A stretch of 64,000 nt of DNA from Bacteroidota bacterium (lineage in GTDB: Bacteria > Bacteroidota > Ignavibacteria > Ignavibacteriales > Ignavibacteriaceae): assembly GCA_021824145.1 (NCBI GenBank), contig JAKALM010000003.1:124001-188000 (forward strand). Reading direction: 5' to 3'. Positions 1 to 11,786 of the stretch are shown piece after piece; position 1 is the first letter of the stretch; each line of letters starts with the position of its first letter. Both the position numbers and the translations under genes were made by a program. The notes under the pieces are model-generated. The model saw only the letters and a program-made list of their open reading frames with translations, was not told the DNA's origin and did no database searches.

Positions 1-3000
1 CCTCATCATAATGCATCCTTGCGTAACAAGAGGTGCGGTTGCAAATCCGAATTCTTCTGCACCAAGAAGAGCAGCAATAACAACATCGCGTCCAGTTTTC
101 ATTTGTCCATCGGCTGCAAGATAAACACGGTCCCTCAATCCATTTAAAACAAGAGTTTGATGAGCTTCGCTTAATCCCAATTCCCATGGTGAACCTGCAT
201 ATTGAATTGATGAAATTGGGCTTGCACCAGTTCCTCCATCGTGACCGCTGATTAAAATATGATCAGCATGAGCTTTGGCGACACCGGCTGCAATAGTACC
301 TACACCAACTTCAGAAACAAGCTTAACGCTGATTCTTGCTTTTGGATTAATATTTTTTAAATCGAAGATTAATTGTTTTAGATCTTCGATTGAATAAATA
401 TCATGATGAGGCGGCGGACTAATTAAAGTTACACCAGGAATACTATGCCTGATTTTTGCGATAATTTTATCGACTTTAAATCCGGGAAGTTGTCCGCCTT
501 CTCCAGGTTTTGCACCTTGCGCCATTTTTATTTGAAGCTCATCCGCATTAACAAGATAATTTGCAGTTACACCAAATCGAGCAGAAGCAACTTGCTTAAT
601 TGCTGAGCGCAGGCTGTCACCGTTAGATTGAGTATGAAATCTCGATTCATCTTCTCCGCCTTCGCCGGTGTTTGATTTACCTCCGATTCTATTCATAGCA
701 ACAGCAAGTGAAGTATGTGCTTCCCAAGAAATAGAACCAAAGCTCATAGCACCAGTTGAAAACCTTTTTACTATTTCTTTTGCAGGTTCAACTTCATCTA
801 TCGGAATTTGATTTCCGGTTGTATCCAATTCGAATAAGCTTCTTAAAGTAACTCGCTTCTTATTTTGATTATTTATTAGTTCTGTATATTCTTTAAAAGT
901 TTTGTAATCACCGCGACTTGTACTTAGCTGAAGTTTAGAAATTGTTAAAGGATTCCAAAGATGATGTTCGCCGTCTCTCCGGTAATTATAAAGTCCGCCA
1001 ACATCCAAAGTACTTTGATCAATTTGAGGATCTAATGCATGAACATGCCGGCGGATAGTTTCTTCTTCAAGCATTTCAAGACTTAGTCCTTCAATTTTAG
1101 TTGGGGTTCCGGTGAAATAATTTTCAACTATCTCACTATCCAAACCAACGGCTTCAAATATCTGAGCACCACAATATGACTGCAAAGTACTAATTCCCAT
1201 CTTGCTAAAAATTTTATACAAACCTTTGCTAACAGCTTTAACAAAATTATTTTTTACAGCTTTGTAATCTTTTCCTTCAGGCAGAAATCCTTTTTCAGTA
1301 AGATAAGCAAGAGTTTCATAAGCCACATAAGGATTGATTGCATTAGCTCCGTAGCCGCAAAGTAATGCAAAATGATGAACTTCTCTCGGCTCACCGCTTT
1401 CTACTATTATTCCAGTTTTAGTTCTTAGGCCGGCTCTTAATAAAGCGTGATGAACTCCAGAAGTTGCAAGCAGGCTTGGAATTGCTGCACAATTTTTATC
1501 TACTCCTTTATCAGATAAAATAATTAATGAAATTCCAGATTTCACAGCTTCAACAGCTTCGCTGCATATCTGATCCAATCGTTCACGCATGTTATGGTGA
1601 ACATTTGGATTAAACAAAAGTGGAATTGTAATTGATTTAAAATGTCCCTTAGCAATATGTCTAATTTTTTCAAGCTGAGAATTTGAAAGCAGCGGATGTT
1701 CAAGTTCAAGCCGATGTGCATGCAGCGGAGTTTCTGCAAGTAAATTTTGTTCTGGCCCAACGTACGTTGTTAATTCCATAACAAGTTCTTCTCGAATAGC
1801 ATCAATCGGAGGATTCGTTACCTGAGCGAAAAGTTGTTTAAAATATCTAAAAAGAATTTGTGGGTGATCTGATAAAACTGCTAGCGCTGCGTCTGTTCCC
1901 ATTGATCCAACAGCTTCTTGTCCGTTTGCAGCCATAGGAAGAATTACTTGAAACAGATCTTCTTTAGTGTAGCCAAATATTCTTTGGCGCATATGAAGAG
2001 TTGAAAAATCAGCATTATAAATATAATCCGGAGTTGGAAGATGGGAGAGCTTAATCATATTTTCGTTTACCCATTTTCTGTACGGTTTTTTAGTTACGAT
2101 TTCTTTTTTAACTTCTTCATCATCAATAATTCTGCCTTGAGTTAAATCTAGAATGAACATTCTACCAGGCTGCAGCTTTCCTTTTTTTGCTACATTTTCA
2201 GCATCAACACTAAATGTTCCCGCTTCGGATGTTAAAACAACAAGATCATCTTTTGTTACAACATAACGAGCTGGCCTCAAACCATTTCTGTCTAAAGTAG
2301 CGCCAATAATATTTCCATCTGTAAAAACAACAGCAGCCGGGCCATCCCATGGTTCCATCATTGTGGCGTGATATTCATAAAAAGCTTTTCTATCTGGATC
2401 CATCAAATCATTTTTAGACCATGCTTCTGGAATCATCATCATCATTGCATGCGGCAGGCTTCGTCCACTCATAACTAAAAGTTCTAGCACGCTGTCAAAA
2501 GTTGCCGAATCGCTTTGGCCTTCCATAATAATAGGCAGCATTCTTTTCAGATCTTTTCCAAAGTAATGAGATTCCATAACAGCTTGCCGTGCAGCCATCC
2601 AATTTATATTACCACGAAGAGTATTTATTTCTCCATTGTGTGCAATCATTCTAAATGGATGAGCAAGATCCCAAGTTGGAAAAGTATTTGTTGAAAACCG
2701 CATATGAATCATTGCCATTGCAGAAACCATATCTTTATCATTCAGATCTTTATAGAAAGCCAATATTTGAGGTGCTAAAAGCATCCCTTTGTAAATTAAA
2801 ATCTTGCTTGAAAAAGAGGGAACATAATATTTACTACGATCAAGCTTCAGTTCAACTCTTACACGATGATCAATAATTCTTCGAATCGTATAAAGCTTTC
2901 TTTCAAATTCATCTTGTGACTGAATATTTTTATTAGCACCGACAAAGCAATGACGAATGAAAGGTTGTGTTAATCTTGCACCTTTACCAGGAACAGTTGG

Positions 3001-3441
3001 ATCAACAGGAACGTCTCTCCAGCCTAGGAATTTTTGGTTTTCATCAATTACAATTTTTTCAATTATATTTTCAACTGCTTTTCTTAAAGTCGGATCTTGA
3101 GGAAGAAATATTACTCCCACACCGTATTTACCAACCGCAGGCAATTTGATTTTTTTTTCGGAAGCTGCTTTACGAAAAAACTCATCAGGCATTTGAATCA
3201 AAATACCAGCACCATCCCCGGTTTCAGGATCAGCACCAACTGCTCCACGATGCTCAAGATTTTTAAGTATGTCCAATCCTTTATCTATAATTGAGCGCGA
3301 CTTTCTCCCCTTAACGTCAGCAACAAAACCCATCCCACATGCATCATGTTCAAATGAAGAATCGTACATACCCTGATTCTTAATAATAAATCCATCAGCA
3401 TCAAACAAATGGTTATCAATTATATTGGTAAATTCATTCAT
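1..3441 (-). CDS. gltB: Glutamate synthase large (alpha) subunit, 3' end cut by window edge
   Basis: The reading frame is open from an ATG at 3441 to the left edge (1147 codons; the family is about 1500). It begins [10 protein letters not shown] and has the motif [10 protein letters not shown], so Cys35 is the likely N-terminal nucleophile of the class II glutamine amidotransferase domain, exposed after removal of a short propeptide. The central and FMN-binding synthase domains follow. The last codons read GCIMMR, the start of the cysteine cluster that binds the 3Fe-4S centre, so only the C-terminal GXGXG domain and the rest of that cluster lie outside. The enzyme transfers glutamine amide nitrogen to 2-oxoglutarate. 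A good ribosome site (AAGGAGTT) sits about 7 nt before the ATG. It lies downstream of the leu/ilv operon on the same strand, but a 261-nt gap suggests its own promoter. Confidence 0.97.
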   Translation of the reverse strand, partial: MNEFTNIIDNHLFDADGFIIKNQGMYDSSFEHDACGMGFVADVKGRKSRSIIDKGLDILKNLEHRGAVGADPETGDGAGILIQMPDEFFRKAASEKKIKLPAVGKYGVGVIFLPQDPTLRKAVENIIEKIVIDENQKFLGWRDVPVDPTVPGKGARLTQPFIRHCFVGANKNIQSQDEFERKLYTIRRIIDHRVRVELKLDRSKYYVPSFSSKILIYKGMLLAPQILAFYKDLNDKDMVSAMAMIHMRFSTNTFPTWDLAHPFRMIAHNGEINTLRGNINWMAARQAVMESHYFGKDLKRMLPIIMEGQSDSATFDSVLELLVMSGRSLPHAMMMMIPEAWSKNDLMDPDRKAFYEYHATMMEPWDGPAAVVFTDGNIIGATLDRNGLRPARYVVTKDDLVVLTSEAGTFSVDAENVAKKGKLQPGRMFILDLTQGRIIDDEEVKKEIVTKKPYRKWVNENMIKLSHLPTPDYIYNADFSTLHMRQRIFGYTKEDLFQVILPMAANGQEAVGSMGTDAALAVLSDHPQILFRYFKQLFAQVTNPPIDAIREELVMELTTYVGPEQNLLAETPLHAHRLELEHPLLSNSQLEKIRHIAKGHFKSITIPLLFNPNVHHNMRERLDQICSEAVEAVKSGISLIILSDKGVDKNCAAIPSLLATSGVHHALLRAGLRTKTGIIVESGEPREVHHFALLCGYGANAINPYVAYETLAYLTEKGFLPEGKDYKAVKNNFVKAVSKGLYKIFSKMGISTLQSYCGAQIFEAVGLDSEIVENYFTGTPTKIEGLSLEMLEEETIRRHVHALDPQIDQSTLDVGGLYNYRRDGEHHLWNPLTISKLQLSTSRGDYKTFKEYTELINNQNKKRVTLRSLFELDTTGNQIPIDEVEPAKEIVKRFSTGAMSFGSISWEAHTSLAVAMNRIGGKSNTGEGGEDESRFHTQSNGDSLRSAIKQVASARFGVTANYLVNADELQIKMAQGAKPGEGGQLPGFKVDKIIAKIRHSIPGVTLISPPPHHDIYSIEDLKQLIFDLKNINPKARISVKLVSEVGVGTIAAGVAKAHADHILISGHDGGTGASPISSIQYAGSPWELGLSEAHQTLVLNGLRDRVYLAADGQMKTGRDVVIAALLGAEEFGFATAPLVTQGCIMMR

Positions 3442-3660
3442 GCTTTGAATAACTCCTTCTAAAGAAATCTTTTGGAATAAAAAATTTTAAATTGAATATA
3501 AATGCAAGTTTATGTTAATATTTTGCTTAATTTCCTAAAATAATTAAATTATTTACAGTCTTATCCAAAAATAGTAAAGCAATTTATAATAATTATTGAA
3601 ATATTCAAGTAATTATTTCCATTTTACCTAAATTATTTTATATAATTAGTTCAAATAGAT

Positions 3661-3698
3661 AAATCCCTAATTTATTGAATAAAGAATATTTGGGATTT
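3661..3698 (-). terminator. Possible weak terminator after the leu/ilv operon
   Basis: A 7-bp inverted repeat (AAATCCC / GGGATTT) lies just beyond the stop of the nitrilase gene at 3703. The minus-strand sequence after it is AT-rich but has no clean T run, so termination is only a suggestion. Confidence 0.3.
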
Positions 3699-3702
3699 TA
3701 GA

Positions 3703-4464
3703 TTAAATCAAAGTAATATCATTTAGGAAAGGAAGTTTAGCTCTAACTTCCTTTACATAATTGATATTTATATCCGCAGTTAGAATAGTCTCTTTATCAG
3801 AAGATGAAATTATTTCTTTGCCCATTGGATCGAATAAACTGCTGCAACCATTATATTTTAATTTAGGATCGTTTCCAACACGATTAACACCAGCAACATA
3901 ACATTGATTTTCAATTGCTCTTGCCTTTAGCAAAGTCCGCCAATGTTCAATCCGAGTATCGGGCCAATTTGCTATTACAATAATTAATTCTGTTCTTGCC
4001 TTGCCATAATATCTGTACAATTCTGGAAATCTCAAATCATAACAAATTGAAAGTCCGATGTTCCAATCATTCAAATTAGTAATTACAGTTTCTTTCCCCT
4101 TCAAATAATGTTTATCTTCAGTAGAATAGGAAAATGGATGTATTTTTCTATATACGCTTTTTAATTTTCCTTTTGGATCGATGTGCAATAATGAATTATA
4201 AAACTGACTGCCGGCAGATTCAATAATGCCAGCAAAAACATGAGCATTATTCTTTTCGGCAACAGAAGAAAAATAATTAAACGACTCTCCATTCAAAGCT
4301 TCTGCAAATGAAGAAGCTTTCATTGTAAATCCGGTTAAAGTCATCTCAGGAAAAATTAAAATCGACTCCTCCCTTTTTTCTTGTGAAAGAAGATAATTTA
4401 ACTTTTCCTGGTTTTTTAATTTATCTTCCCATTCCGGGTTATATTGAATAAGTCCTATTTTCAC
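3703..4464 (-). CDS. Carbon-nitrogen hydrolase (nitrilase / omega-amidase-like)
   Basis: A 253-residue protein of the nitrilase superfamily. The catalytic triad is visible: Glu40 in LIFPEMTLTGF, Lys107 in VYRKIHP, and Cys141 in SICYDLRFPELY. The length and the RFPELYR segment resemble the YafV/omega-amidase branch, which hydrolyses 2-oxoglutaramate or 2-oxosuccinamate, but the substrate cannot be fixed from sequence. It is the last gene of the branched-chain amino acid operon, 17 nt after cimA, and probably co-transcribed. A role in clearing transamination by-products would fit the neighbourhood but is inference. No signal peptide is seen, so it should be cytoplasmic. Confidence 0.9.
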   Translation of the reverse strand: MKIGLIQYNPEWEDKLKNQEKLNYLLSQEKREESILIFPEMTLTGFTMKASSFAEALNGESFNYFSSVAEKNNAHVFAGIIESAGSQFYNSLLHIDPKGKLKSVYRKIHPFSYSTEDKHYLKGKETVITNLNDWNIGLSICYDLRFPELYRYYGKARTELIIVIANWPDTRIEHWRTLLKARAIENQCYVAGVNRVGNDPKLKYNGCSSLFDPMGKEIISSSDKETILTADININYVKEVRAKLPFLNDITLI

Positions 4465-4481
4465 TTCATTTAATAATTTTA

Positions 4482-6071
4482 TTATGCAGTTATTTTTTCT
4501 TTAGATCTTTGAAATTTAAAAAGCTTGTAATTCATACTATCAATTAATGCTTGAAAACTTGCTTCAATAATATTTCCAGAAACTCCAACAGTACTCCAGA
4601 ATTCTATCCCGTCGCTTGATTGAATCATAACTCTTACTTTTGCGGCAGTGCCTTCCTTTTCATCAAGAACCCGAACTTTATAATCAATTAATTTTAGCAA
4701 AGAAATTTCAGGATAAAATCTCAACAAAGCTTTTCTAAGTGCATTGTCTAACGCGTTCACCGGTCCATCACCATCTGAAGCTGTATGTTCAATTTCACCA
4801 TCAACTTCAATCTTCAAAACTGCTTCTGCTTTAGAATCTCCCTTGTTATCATACATAACATTTATTTTGGAATCAAGTACGTTGAAGTAAGGTGTAAATT
4901 CACCAAGTTCCGAACGCAGCAGTAATTCAAAAGATGCTTCAGCTCCATCAAACTGGTAGCCATCGTATTCCAATGATTTAATAAAATTAACTAGTTTCTT
5001 GCTCAGCTCTTTATTATCCGATAAGTCGATACCAAGCTCTTTTGCTTTGTATCTAATGTTACTTTGCCCAGCTAGATCTGAAACTAAAACACGCTGCTTG
5101 TTGCCAACTACTTTTGGTTCAATATGTTCGTACATTTTACTGTCTTTCAAAACAGCGCTGACATGTATTCCACCTTTATGTGCAAAAGCAGATTTACCAA
5201 CATATGCCGCTCTAGTGTTGGGTGTTAGGTTCATTAATTCAAAAACAAAATTGGAAAGTGAAGTTAGATGTTCCAAATTTACTTGATGACTAGTTTGTTT
5301 CTTTAACTTCAAAATTATATTCGGAATTATACTGCACAAGTTTGCATTACCGCAGCGCTCACCAACTCCATTAATTGTTCCTTGTACATGAACGGCACCA
5401 GCTTCAATTGCCGCAATAGAATTTGCAACCGCTAACTCAGAATCATTATGCGTATGAATTCCTAAAGGAGCTTTAATATATTTTTTTAATTCAATAACGA
5501 TATCATAAACTTCATCTGGAAGCGTGCCGCCGTTAGTATCGCATAAAACTAAAACATCAGCACCGGCACTTTCTGCAGCTTTCAACATTTTAACAGCAAA
5601 CTGTTTATCATCTTTATATCCGTCAAAAAAATGTTCCGCATCATAAATTACTTTTCTACCATTATTCTTTAATAAACTAACAGAATTAAAAATCAGCTTT
5701 TCATTTTCATCATCTGAAATATTCAAACCTCTTTGTGAATGAAGTTTCCAAGTTTTTCCGAAAATAGATACCACCTGCGTTTCGGCATTTAACATTGCTA
5801 ATAGATTCGGATCTTTCTCAATATTATTCAGCGAGCGCGCAGTTGAACCAAACGCACATATTTGCGCATGGTTCAATTTTAATTCCTTTGCTTTTTGAAA
5901 AAATTCCTCATCGCGAGGATTGCTTCCCGGCCAGCCGCCTTCAATAATATCAATTCCAAACTCATCAAGCCGTTGAGCTATTAATAATTTATCCTGAACA
6001 GAAAGATTTATTCCTTCACCTTGTGTCCCATCTCGAAGAGTAGTATCAAAAAGCTCGATTGAATTATTCAT
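4482..6071 (-). CDS. cimA: (R)-citramalate synthase
   Basis: A 529-residue member of the 2-isopropylmalate synthase superfamily: TIM barrel with the HMGL motif [14 protein letters not shown] at residues 7-20, metal-binding HTHND further on, and a C-terminal LeuA-type allosteric domain. The segment IIEGGWPGSNPRDEEFF is typical of the citramalate synthase group and differs from the leuA product encoded at 8006-9601 ([13 protein letters not shown]). The enzyme condenses pyruvate with acetyl-CoA to citramalate, which LeuCD and LeuB turn into 2-oxobutyrate, the precursor of isoleucine, bypassing threonine deaminase. It lies in the leu operon, 41 nt after leuD. Homocitrate synthase is a less likely alternative. 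Confidence 0.92.
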   Translation of the reverse strand: MNNSIELFDTTLRDGTQGEGINLSVQDKLLIAQRLDEFGIDIIEGGWPGSNPRDEEFFQKAKELKLNHAQICAFGSTARSLNNIEKDPNLLAMLNAETQVVSIFGKTWKLHSQRGLNISDDENEKLIFNSVSLLKNNGRKVIYDAEHFFDGYKDDKQFAVKMLKAAESAGADVLVLCDTNGGTLPDEVYDIVIELKKYIKAPLGIHTHNDSELAVANSIAAIEAGAVHVQGTINGVGERCGNANLCSIIPNIILKLKKQTSHQVNLEHLTSLSNFVFELMNLTPNTRAAYVGKSAFAHKGGIHVSAVLKDSKMYEHIEPKVVGNKQRVLVSDLAGQSNIRYKAKELGIDLSDNKELSKKLVNFIKSLEYDGYQFDGAEASFELLLRSELGEFTPYFNVLDSKINVMYDNKGDSKAEAVLKIEVDGEIEHTASDGDGPVNALDNALRKALLRFYPEISLLKLIDYKVRVLDEKEGTAAKVRVMIQSSDGIEFWSTVGVSGNIIEASFQALIDSMNYKLFKFQRSKEKITA

Positions 6072-6112
6072 TATACTTCCTAAAAATTTTTATAAATTTT
6101 TATTTAATCATT

Positions 6113-6673
6113 TTATGCAATCATTCCAGATTGCCTAGCATATTTAAATATATCACCAGCTTCGATAATTGGAAGAATATCTCCTAATGAACGCAGATTA
6201 TATGTTTTTCCGGTTGTAATATTTTTTAAGATATTGTTGTGAACATCCAATTCCAATTCATCACCAGTTTTAATTTGGTCATTTAATTTTTCGATTGATT
6301 CATAGGGAAGAAGAAATCCGCCATCTACACAATTTCTGTAAAAAATTCTTGCATAGGATTCGGCTATAATAGCTTGAACACCAGCAACTTGAAGAGCGAA
6401 CGGTGCATGTTCTCTTGATGATCCGCAGCCAAAATTTGATCCTCCAATTACTATATTATATTCTGATTGATAATTATCTCCTTTAATAAAAGGATGTCCT
6501 CCTTCAGGTAATCCGGCTTGAGAAATTGGAACACTTGAAAGAGCAAAATGTCCATATTTTTTTGATTCTTCTGGATCGCTTAAACTATAAACTAAATGTT
6601 CAGCAGGAATAATTTGATCAGTATCTATATTATTACCTAATACGTAGGCTTTACCTTTAATAATTTTTTCCAT
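6113..6673 (-). CDS. leuD: 3-isopropylmalate dehydratase small subunit
   Basis: 186 residues with the swivelling-domain signature of the aconitase family small subunit: NNIDTDQIIPAEHL near the N-terminus and GGSNFGCGSSREHAPFAL in the middle. It pairs with the leuC product from the adjacent gene to isomerise 2-isopropylmalate, and in this operon presumably also citramalate. The gap to leuC is 24 nt. Length fits the short stand-alone LeuD type. Confidence 0.95.
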   Translation of the reverse strand: MEKIIKGKAYVLGNNIDTDQIIPAEHLVYSLSDPEESKKYGHFALSSVPISQAGLPEGGHPFIKGDNYQSEYNIVIGGSNFGCGSSREHAPFALQVAGVQAIIAESYARIFYRNCVDGGFLLPYESIEKLNDQIKTGDELELDVHNNILKNITTGKTYNLRSLGDILPIIEAGDIFKYARQSGMIA

Positions 6674-6697
6674 TTACTTTTTAAACTCCATTTTCAT

Positions 6698-7993
6698 TTA
6701 TAAAAAATCTCTCGGGTCGGTTATTGATCCGGTTAATGCCGAAGCTGCAACTGTTAGCGGAGAAGCTAAATAAACAGCTGATTTTTTACTTCCCATTCTT
6801 CCCGGAAAATTTCTGTTAGTTGTTGAAATTATAACTTCGTTGTCAGTTGCTCTACCAATTGTATCTGAAGGTCCGCCTAAGCAAGCTGCACAAGATGATT
6901 GAGCAACAATGCAACCGGCGTTTTCAAAAATTTGCTTTAATGAAATTCCGCTGATTGTTTCTTCTTCAAGCTGCCTTGCAACTGATGTACTAGCTGGAAC
7001 TATAAACGTCGGAACTTGAACTTTATTTCCGAATAATAATTTAGCTGCAAATTTGAAATCACTTAACTTGCCTCCGGTGCAAGAACCGATATAACATTTT
7101 GTTAATTTTGTTCCTTGAACGTTTCTTACTGTATCAAGATTATCCGGGCTGTGAGGTTTTGCAACATGCGGTTCCATTTTAGAAACATCAAACTTATAAT
7201 GAGCTTTGTATTTAGCGCCAGAATCGCTTTGAAATATTTCATAAGATTTATTGGTTCTTGCTTTAACATAAGCTTCGGTAACACTGTCAGCAGCAATAAT
7301 TCCATTCATAGCGCCTGCTTCAATTGCCATATTTGTTAAAGTCATTCTCTCATCAATTGAAAGCGAGAAAACTCCGCTGCCGTCAAATTCAAGTGCACAG
7401 TAAGTTGCGCCGTCAGTAGTTATTTCTCCAAGAACTTGAAGAATTAAATCTTTCGCTGTTAAATAAGGAGGAAGGTCACCATCAAAAGTAAACTTAATTG
7501 ATTCAGGAACTTTTTCCCAAATTTTTCCAGTACCTAAAATGAATGCTGCATCTGTGTTTCCAACTCCCGTTGAAAACATTCCAAATGCACCAGATGTACA
7601 GGTATGTGAATCAGTTCCGAATAAAACTGTACCGGGGATGTTGTAGCCTTCCTCAGCAAGAGCGATGTGACAAACACCTTTATATCTTTCTGTTCCAACG
7701 TCGTAATAATTTTCTAAGCTATATTCATTTGCAAATTGGCGCAGAATCTCAACGTTCCTATTTGCTTGAGAATTTTTTGTGAAGATGTAATGATCGGGGA
7801 AAATGACTAGTTTATCTTTATCCCAAATCTTTGCATCCTTACCAAATTCACGTTTCCAAATTGCAATGGTAGGAGGCCCGCAAACATCGTGCGTCATTAA
7901 AACATCTACATCGAGCCAAATATTTTCTCCAGGCTCTACGCTTTTTCTTTTTGATGATTTAGATAAAATCTTTTCAGTTATAGTCATTGCCAT
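6698..7993 (-). CDS. leuC: 3-isopropylmalate dehydratase large subunit
   Basis: 431 residues, aconitase family. Cysteine ligands for the 4Fe-4S cluster are visible in CYIGSCTGGKL and SSCAACLGGPSD, and the substrate-binding GTDSHTCTSGAFGMF segment is present. It is the HacA/LeuC2-like length class, which works with a separate small LeuD. The first ATG (MAMTITEKIL) has AAAGGA about 9 nt upstream; the second ATG two codons on is the alternative start. It follows leuA by 12 nt. Confidence 0.96.
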   Translation of the reverse strand: MAMTITEKILSKSSKRKSVEPGENIWLDVDVLMTHDVCGPPTIAIWKREFGKDAKIWDKDKLVIFPDHYIFTKNSQANRNVEILRQFANEYSLENYYDVGTERYKGVCHIALAEEGYNIPGTVLFGTDSHTCTSGAFGMFSTGVGNTDAAFILGTGKIWEKVPESIKFTFDGDLPPYLTAKDLILQVLGEITTDGATYCALEFDGSGVFSLSIDERMTLTNMAIEAGAMNGIIAADSVTEAYVKARTNKSYEIFQSDSGAKYKAHYKFDVSKMEPHVAKPHSPDNLDTVRNVQGTKLTKCYIGSCTGGKLSDFKFAAKLLFGNKVQVPTFIVPASTSVARQLEEETISGISLKQIFENAGCIVAQSSCAACLGGPSDTIGRATDNEVIISTTNRNFPGRMGSKKSAVYLASPLTVAASALTGSITDPRDFL

Positions 7994-8005
7994 TATAATT
8001 TTCCT

Positions 8006-9601
8006 TTACACTGCTTGTGATAAATCTGATAAAGAACGATTAAAATTTTCTTGTTCTTCTTTTGTTTCTATAAAAAATTGTCTCTGATTTAATGCTTGCA
8101 GATAAGCTTTTGCACTGGCTTCGATTACGTCAGTCGAAACTCCTCTGCCAGTAAATGAATTTTCATTCTCACGAATCCTTACAATAACTTCGCCCATTGC
8201 CTGCCTGCCAGAAGTTACTGATCGAACGTTGTAAGATTCCAAATTTGATTTTATATCCAGCGCTCTTTCTATTGCATTGAAGCATGCATCAACTGCGCCG
8301 TCTCCAGTTGCTGATTCTTGTATATAGCTTTGTCCAGATTTAATTTTGACAGTAGCCGTCGGAATTGAATTCGTTCCCATTATAACATGAATATATTCAA
8401 GTTCAAATCTTTCTTCTTTAATATTATGTGCCTGATCACCCATCAATATTCTCAAATCCTCATCAAAGACTTCTTTCTTTTTATCAGCGAGATCAAGAAA
8501 TTTTTCATAAACTGTTTGAAGTTCTTTTTCATTCAACTTATAACCTAATTCATGCAACCGTGATTTTAGTCCGTGACGCCCGGAGTGTCTTCCAAGAACA
8601 ATTTTAGTTTTATTTACACCAACGCTGTCTGGAGTCATAATTTCATATGTTTGTCTATTTTTAAGCATTCCATCTTGATGAATTCCGGATTCATGTGCAA
8701 ATGCATTCTCACCTACAATAGCTTTGTTCGGCTGAACAATTATTCCGGTAAAAGATGAAACCATTTTGCTTGTATTATAAATTTCTTCTGTCCGAATTTT
8801 GGTATGATACTTACAAATATCTTCCCTTACTTTTAATGCAACAACAACTTCTTCAAGAGATGCATTGCCGGCACGCTCGCCTATTCCATTAATTGTACAC
8901 TCAACCTGGCGTGCGCCGTTTTCAATTCCGCTTAATGAATTTGCAACTGCAAGTCCAAGATCATCGTGGCAATGAACGCTGATAATTGCTTTATTAATAT
9001 TCTTAATTCGTTTTTTCAGTTCTGCAATCTTGGCACCAAATTCCCACGGAAAAGTGTAACCGGTTGTATCAGGAATATTAACAGTTGTCGCACCGGCTTC
9101 AATTGCCGCTTCTATAATTTCTGATAAGTACACAATATCAGTTCTTCCAGCATCTTCAGCTGAGAATTCAACATCATTGGTAAAAGTTTTAGCATACGCA
9201 ACGGCATCTTGAGCCATCTTTAAAACTGTTTTACGTTTTTCACTTAATGTTTTTCCATAGCGATCATCTCCAAATTTTCCATTAACATGAATATCAGACG
9301 TTCCGATGAAAGTATGAATTCTAAATCTTTTAGCTTCACGAAGAGCTTCATAGGCAGTCTTAATATCAATTTCCTTTGCACGAGCAAGCCCTGCAATAAC
9401 AGCATTTACCTCGGCAGAGATTCTCTGTACCGCCTCAAACTGCCCCGGTGAAGAAACAGGAAAGCCTGCTTCAATAACATCAACTTTTAGTTTTTCAAGC
9501 TGCCTAGCAATTTCTAATTTTTCATAAACATTTAAAGATGCACCGGGCGATTGTTCGCCGTCTCTTAATGTTGTATCGAAAATAATTACTCTGTTATTCA
9601 C
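8006..9601 (-). CDS. leuA: 2-isopropylmalate synthase
   Basis: 531 residues, starting [20 protein letters not shown] with the classic HMGL/LeuA catalytic motif. The [16 protein letters not shown] metal-binding segment and the C-terminal regulatory domain ([15 protein letters not shown], then [17 protein letters not shown]) are intact, so leucine feedback is expected from family knowledge. It catalyses the first committed step of leucine synthesis. It sits between leuB and leuC; the two paralogues leuA and cimA in one operon split acetyl-CoA condensation between 2-oxoisovalerate and pyruvate. Confidence 0.96.
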   Translation of the reverse strand: MNNRVIIFDTTLRDGEQSPGASLNVYEKLEIARQLEKLKVDVIEAGFPVSSPGQFEAVQRISAEVNAVIAGLARAKEIDIKTAYEALREAKRFRIHTFIGTSDIHVNGKFGDDRYGKTLSEKRKTVLKMAQDAVAYAKTFTNDVEFSAEDAGRTDIVYLSEIIEAAIEAGATTVNIPDTTGYTFPWEFGAKIAELKKRIKNINKAIISVHCHDDLGLAVANSLSGIENGARQVECTINGIGERAGNASLEEVVVALKVREDICKYHTKIRTEEIYNTSKMVSSFTGIIVQPNKAIVGENAFAHESGIHQDGMLKNRQTYEIMTPDSVGVNKTKIVLGRHSGRHGLKSRLHELGYKLNEKELQTVYEKFLDLADKKKEVFDEDLRILMGDQAHNIKEERFELEYIHVIMGTNSIPTATVKIKSGQSYIQESATGDGAVDACFNAIERALDIKSNLESYNVRSVTSGRQAMGEVIVRIRENENSFTGRGVSTDVIEASAKAYLQALNQRQFFIETKEEQENFNRSLSDLSQAV

Positions 9602-9663
9602 TTTAGTTGCCTTTCGAAAAAATTCTCTATTATTGTTTAATTTTTATTTCATCGACAAAATAT

Positions 9664-10755
9664 TTATAGAGTAAAAACGCTAAGAGCTTGTTCATCAAAA
9701 ATCTGATTGAAATTTTCAATAACTGCATCTTTCATTTGAGAAGTTGATACCAAAATATTCTCAGCAGAAAAAATATCTGCAGTTCTATAACCCATTGACA
9801 AAGTTTTTTCAATTGCTTTCTCAATTAATTCAGCAGCTTTATGCATCTGAAAGGAATATGCAAACATCATCGCAACAGATGAAATTGTTGCAAGTGGATT
9901 AGCTTTGCCTTGTCCAGCAATATCTGGCGCACTTCCATGAACAGGCTCATAAAGCGCATACTTAGAACCAAGACTTGCAGACGGAAGCATTCCCAAACTT
10001 CCGGTAATCATTGCGGCTATATCACTTAAAATATCGCCGAATAAATTTTGAGTTAAGATTACATCAAATTGTTTTGGATTGCGAACAATCTGCATGGCAG
10101 CGTTATCTACATACATATCGTTAAGCTGCACATCTGGATAATCTTGATGAACTTCGTGAACAACTTTGCGCCAGAACTGAGAACAATCAAGCACGTTTGC
10201 TTTATCAACCGAAGTAACTCTATTCCCTCTAGTTCTCGCAATGTTAAAAGCATATTTTGCAATTCGAACAACTTCTTCTTTTGTATAGATCATCGTGTTC
10301 CAGCCTTTGTTTTCATCGTAACCGCGGGGCTCGCCAAAGTATACATCGCCTGTAAGCTCTCGTAAGATTACAAAGTCTGTTCCTTCTAAAACTTCAGGTT
10401 TAAGCGTTGAAGAAGAGAGAAGCGCTGAATAAACTTTTGCCGGACGAATATTGTTATAAAGTCCAAGAGCTTTGCGAAGTTTTAGAAGCGCTGCTTCTGG
10501 TTTTAGATTTTGAGGAAGCATTTCCCATTTAGTACCTCCAACAGCACCAAGTAGAACTGCATCAGAATCATAACATGCGCTTAATACTTCATCAGTAAGT
10601 GGAGTTCCATATTTATCATATGAACAACCGCCAACAAGTTGTTCATTGAAAGAAACAGATTGATTAAATTTTTCAGCTACTACTTTCAAAACTTCAACGG
10701 CAGCTCCAACAACTTCTGGGCCAATTCCATCTCCAGGCAGCAAAGTTATTTTCAT
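9664..10755 (-). CDS. leuB: 3-isopropylmalate dehydrogenase
   Basis: 363 residues of the isocitrate/isopropylmalate dehydrogenase family. Visible landmarks are LLPGDGIGPEV at the N-terminus, the LRKALGLYNNIRPAKVY substrate loop, and ASLGSKYALYEPVHGSAPDIAGQ near the C-terminus for NAD binding. It oxidises and decarboxylates 3-isopropylmalate, and probably 3-methylmalate in the citramalate route. Only 2 nt separate it from the ilvC stop, so translation is probably coupled. Confidence 0.96.
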   Translation of the reverse strand: MKITLLPGDGIGPEVVGAAVEVLKVVAEKFNQSVSFNEQLVGGCSYDKYGTPLTDEVLSACYDSDAVLLGAVGGTKWEMLPQNLKPEAALLKLRKALGLYNNIRPAKVYSALLSSSTLKPEVLEGTDFVILRELTGDVYFGEPRGYDENKGWNTMIYTKEEVVRIAKYAFNIARTRGNRVTSVDKANVLDCSQFWRKVVHEVHQDYPDVQLNDMYVDNAAMQIVRNPKQFDVILTQNLFGDILSDIAAMITGSLGMLPSASLGSKYALYEPVHGSAPDIAGQGKANPLATISSVAMMFAYSFQMHKAAELIEKAIEKTLSMGYRTADIFSAENILVSTSQMKDAVIENFNQIFDEQALSVFTL

Positions 10756-10757
10756 GA

Positions 10758-11774
10758 CTATACTCCCACTTCTTCTTTAGAGTTTTTCTTAAACAACCAG
10801 CTCATCATGCTTCTTAGCTTTGCGCCAACAGTTTCTATTTGATGTTCACGATTTTCTTTTCTTAATTTTTCCATTAACGGTTGACCATTTTTATATTCGG
10901 TTAACCATTCGTTAGCAAACTGGCCGCTTTGTATTTCACTTAAAATCTTTTTCATTTCTTTGCGGGTTTCTGCTGTGATTAAACGGCTTCCTCTTGTCAT
11001 TCCGCCGTACTCAGCAGTATCGCTAACTGAATAATTCATTCTTGATAGTCCGCCCTCATAATAAAGATCGACAATCAATTTCATTTCGTGCATGCATTCG
11101 AAGTAAGCCAGTTCAGGAGGATAACCAGCATCAACTAATGTTTCGAATCCAGCTTTTATTAATTCTGCGGAACCACCGCAAAGAACTGCCTGCTCTCCAA
11201 ACAAATCTGTTTCAGTTTCATTCTTGAAATTTGTTTCTATGACACCAGCTTTTGTTCCGCCGATTCCCTTCGCCCAAGCTAATGCTAAGTCTTTAGTTTG
11301 TCCGCTCGGATCTTGATGAACTGCAATTAGGCAAGGTACGCCAGTGCCTTCAAGATAAGTTCTACGAACAAGATGGCCGGGGCTTTTGGGAGCGATCATC
11401 ATAACATTAACATCTTTTGGAGGAACGATTTGATTGTAATGAATATTAAATCCGTGAGCGAATGCTAAAGTATTTCCAGATTTCAAGTGCGGTGCTATAT
11501 CTGCATCGTAAACAGCTTTCTGATTTTGATCAGGCAGAAGAATCATTATTATATCAGCCCATTCAGAAGCTTCAGGAACGGTTTTAACTGTTAACCCAGC
11601 AGCTTCAGCTTTTGCCCATCTATCGCTGCCCTTTCGCAATCCAACGCAAACTTTGCAGCCGCTTTCTTTAAGATTGAGCGCATGAGCATGCCCTTGACTA
11701 CCAAAGCCAAGAACAGCAATATTTTTTCCTAATATAAAATCTAATGATGCATCATTATCATAATAAACTTTCAT
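10758..11774 (-). CDS. ilvC: Ketol-acid reductoisomerase (class I)
   Basis: 338 residues, the short class I form. The N-terminal Rossmann motif [17 protein letters not shown] is clear, followed by the C-terminal knotted domain with [13 protein letters not shown] and the acidic metal ligands in [15 protein letters not shown]. It converts acetolactate and acetohydroxybutyrate to the dihydroxy acids used for Val, Leu and Ile. The C-terminus ends in a lysine-rich tail. The gene is 12 nt after ilvN in the operon. Confidence 0.97.
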   Translation of the reverse strand: MKVYYDNDASLDFILGKNIAVLGFGSQGHAHALNLKESGCKVCVGLRKGSDRWAKAEAAGLTVKTVPEASEWADIIMILLPDQNQKAVYDADIAPHLKSGNTLAFAHGFNIHYNQIVPPKDVNVMMIAPKSPGHLVRRTYLEGTGVPCLIAVHQDPSGQTKDLALAWAKGIGGTKAGVIETNFKNETETDLFGEQAVLCGGSAELIKAGFETLVDAGYPPELAYFECMHEMKLIVDLYYEGGLSRMNYSVSDTAEYGGMTRGSRLITAETRKEMKKILSEIQSGQFANEWLTEYKNGQPLMEKLRKENREHQIETVGAKLRSMMSWLFKKNSKEEVGV

Positions 11775-11786
11775 TTTGTTTCCCTT

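Noticed and set aside
1542-3294. Several short frames on both strands
   Set aside because: They lie inside the open gltB frame, which runs off the left edge.
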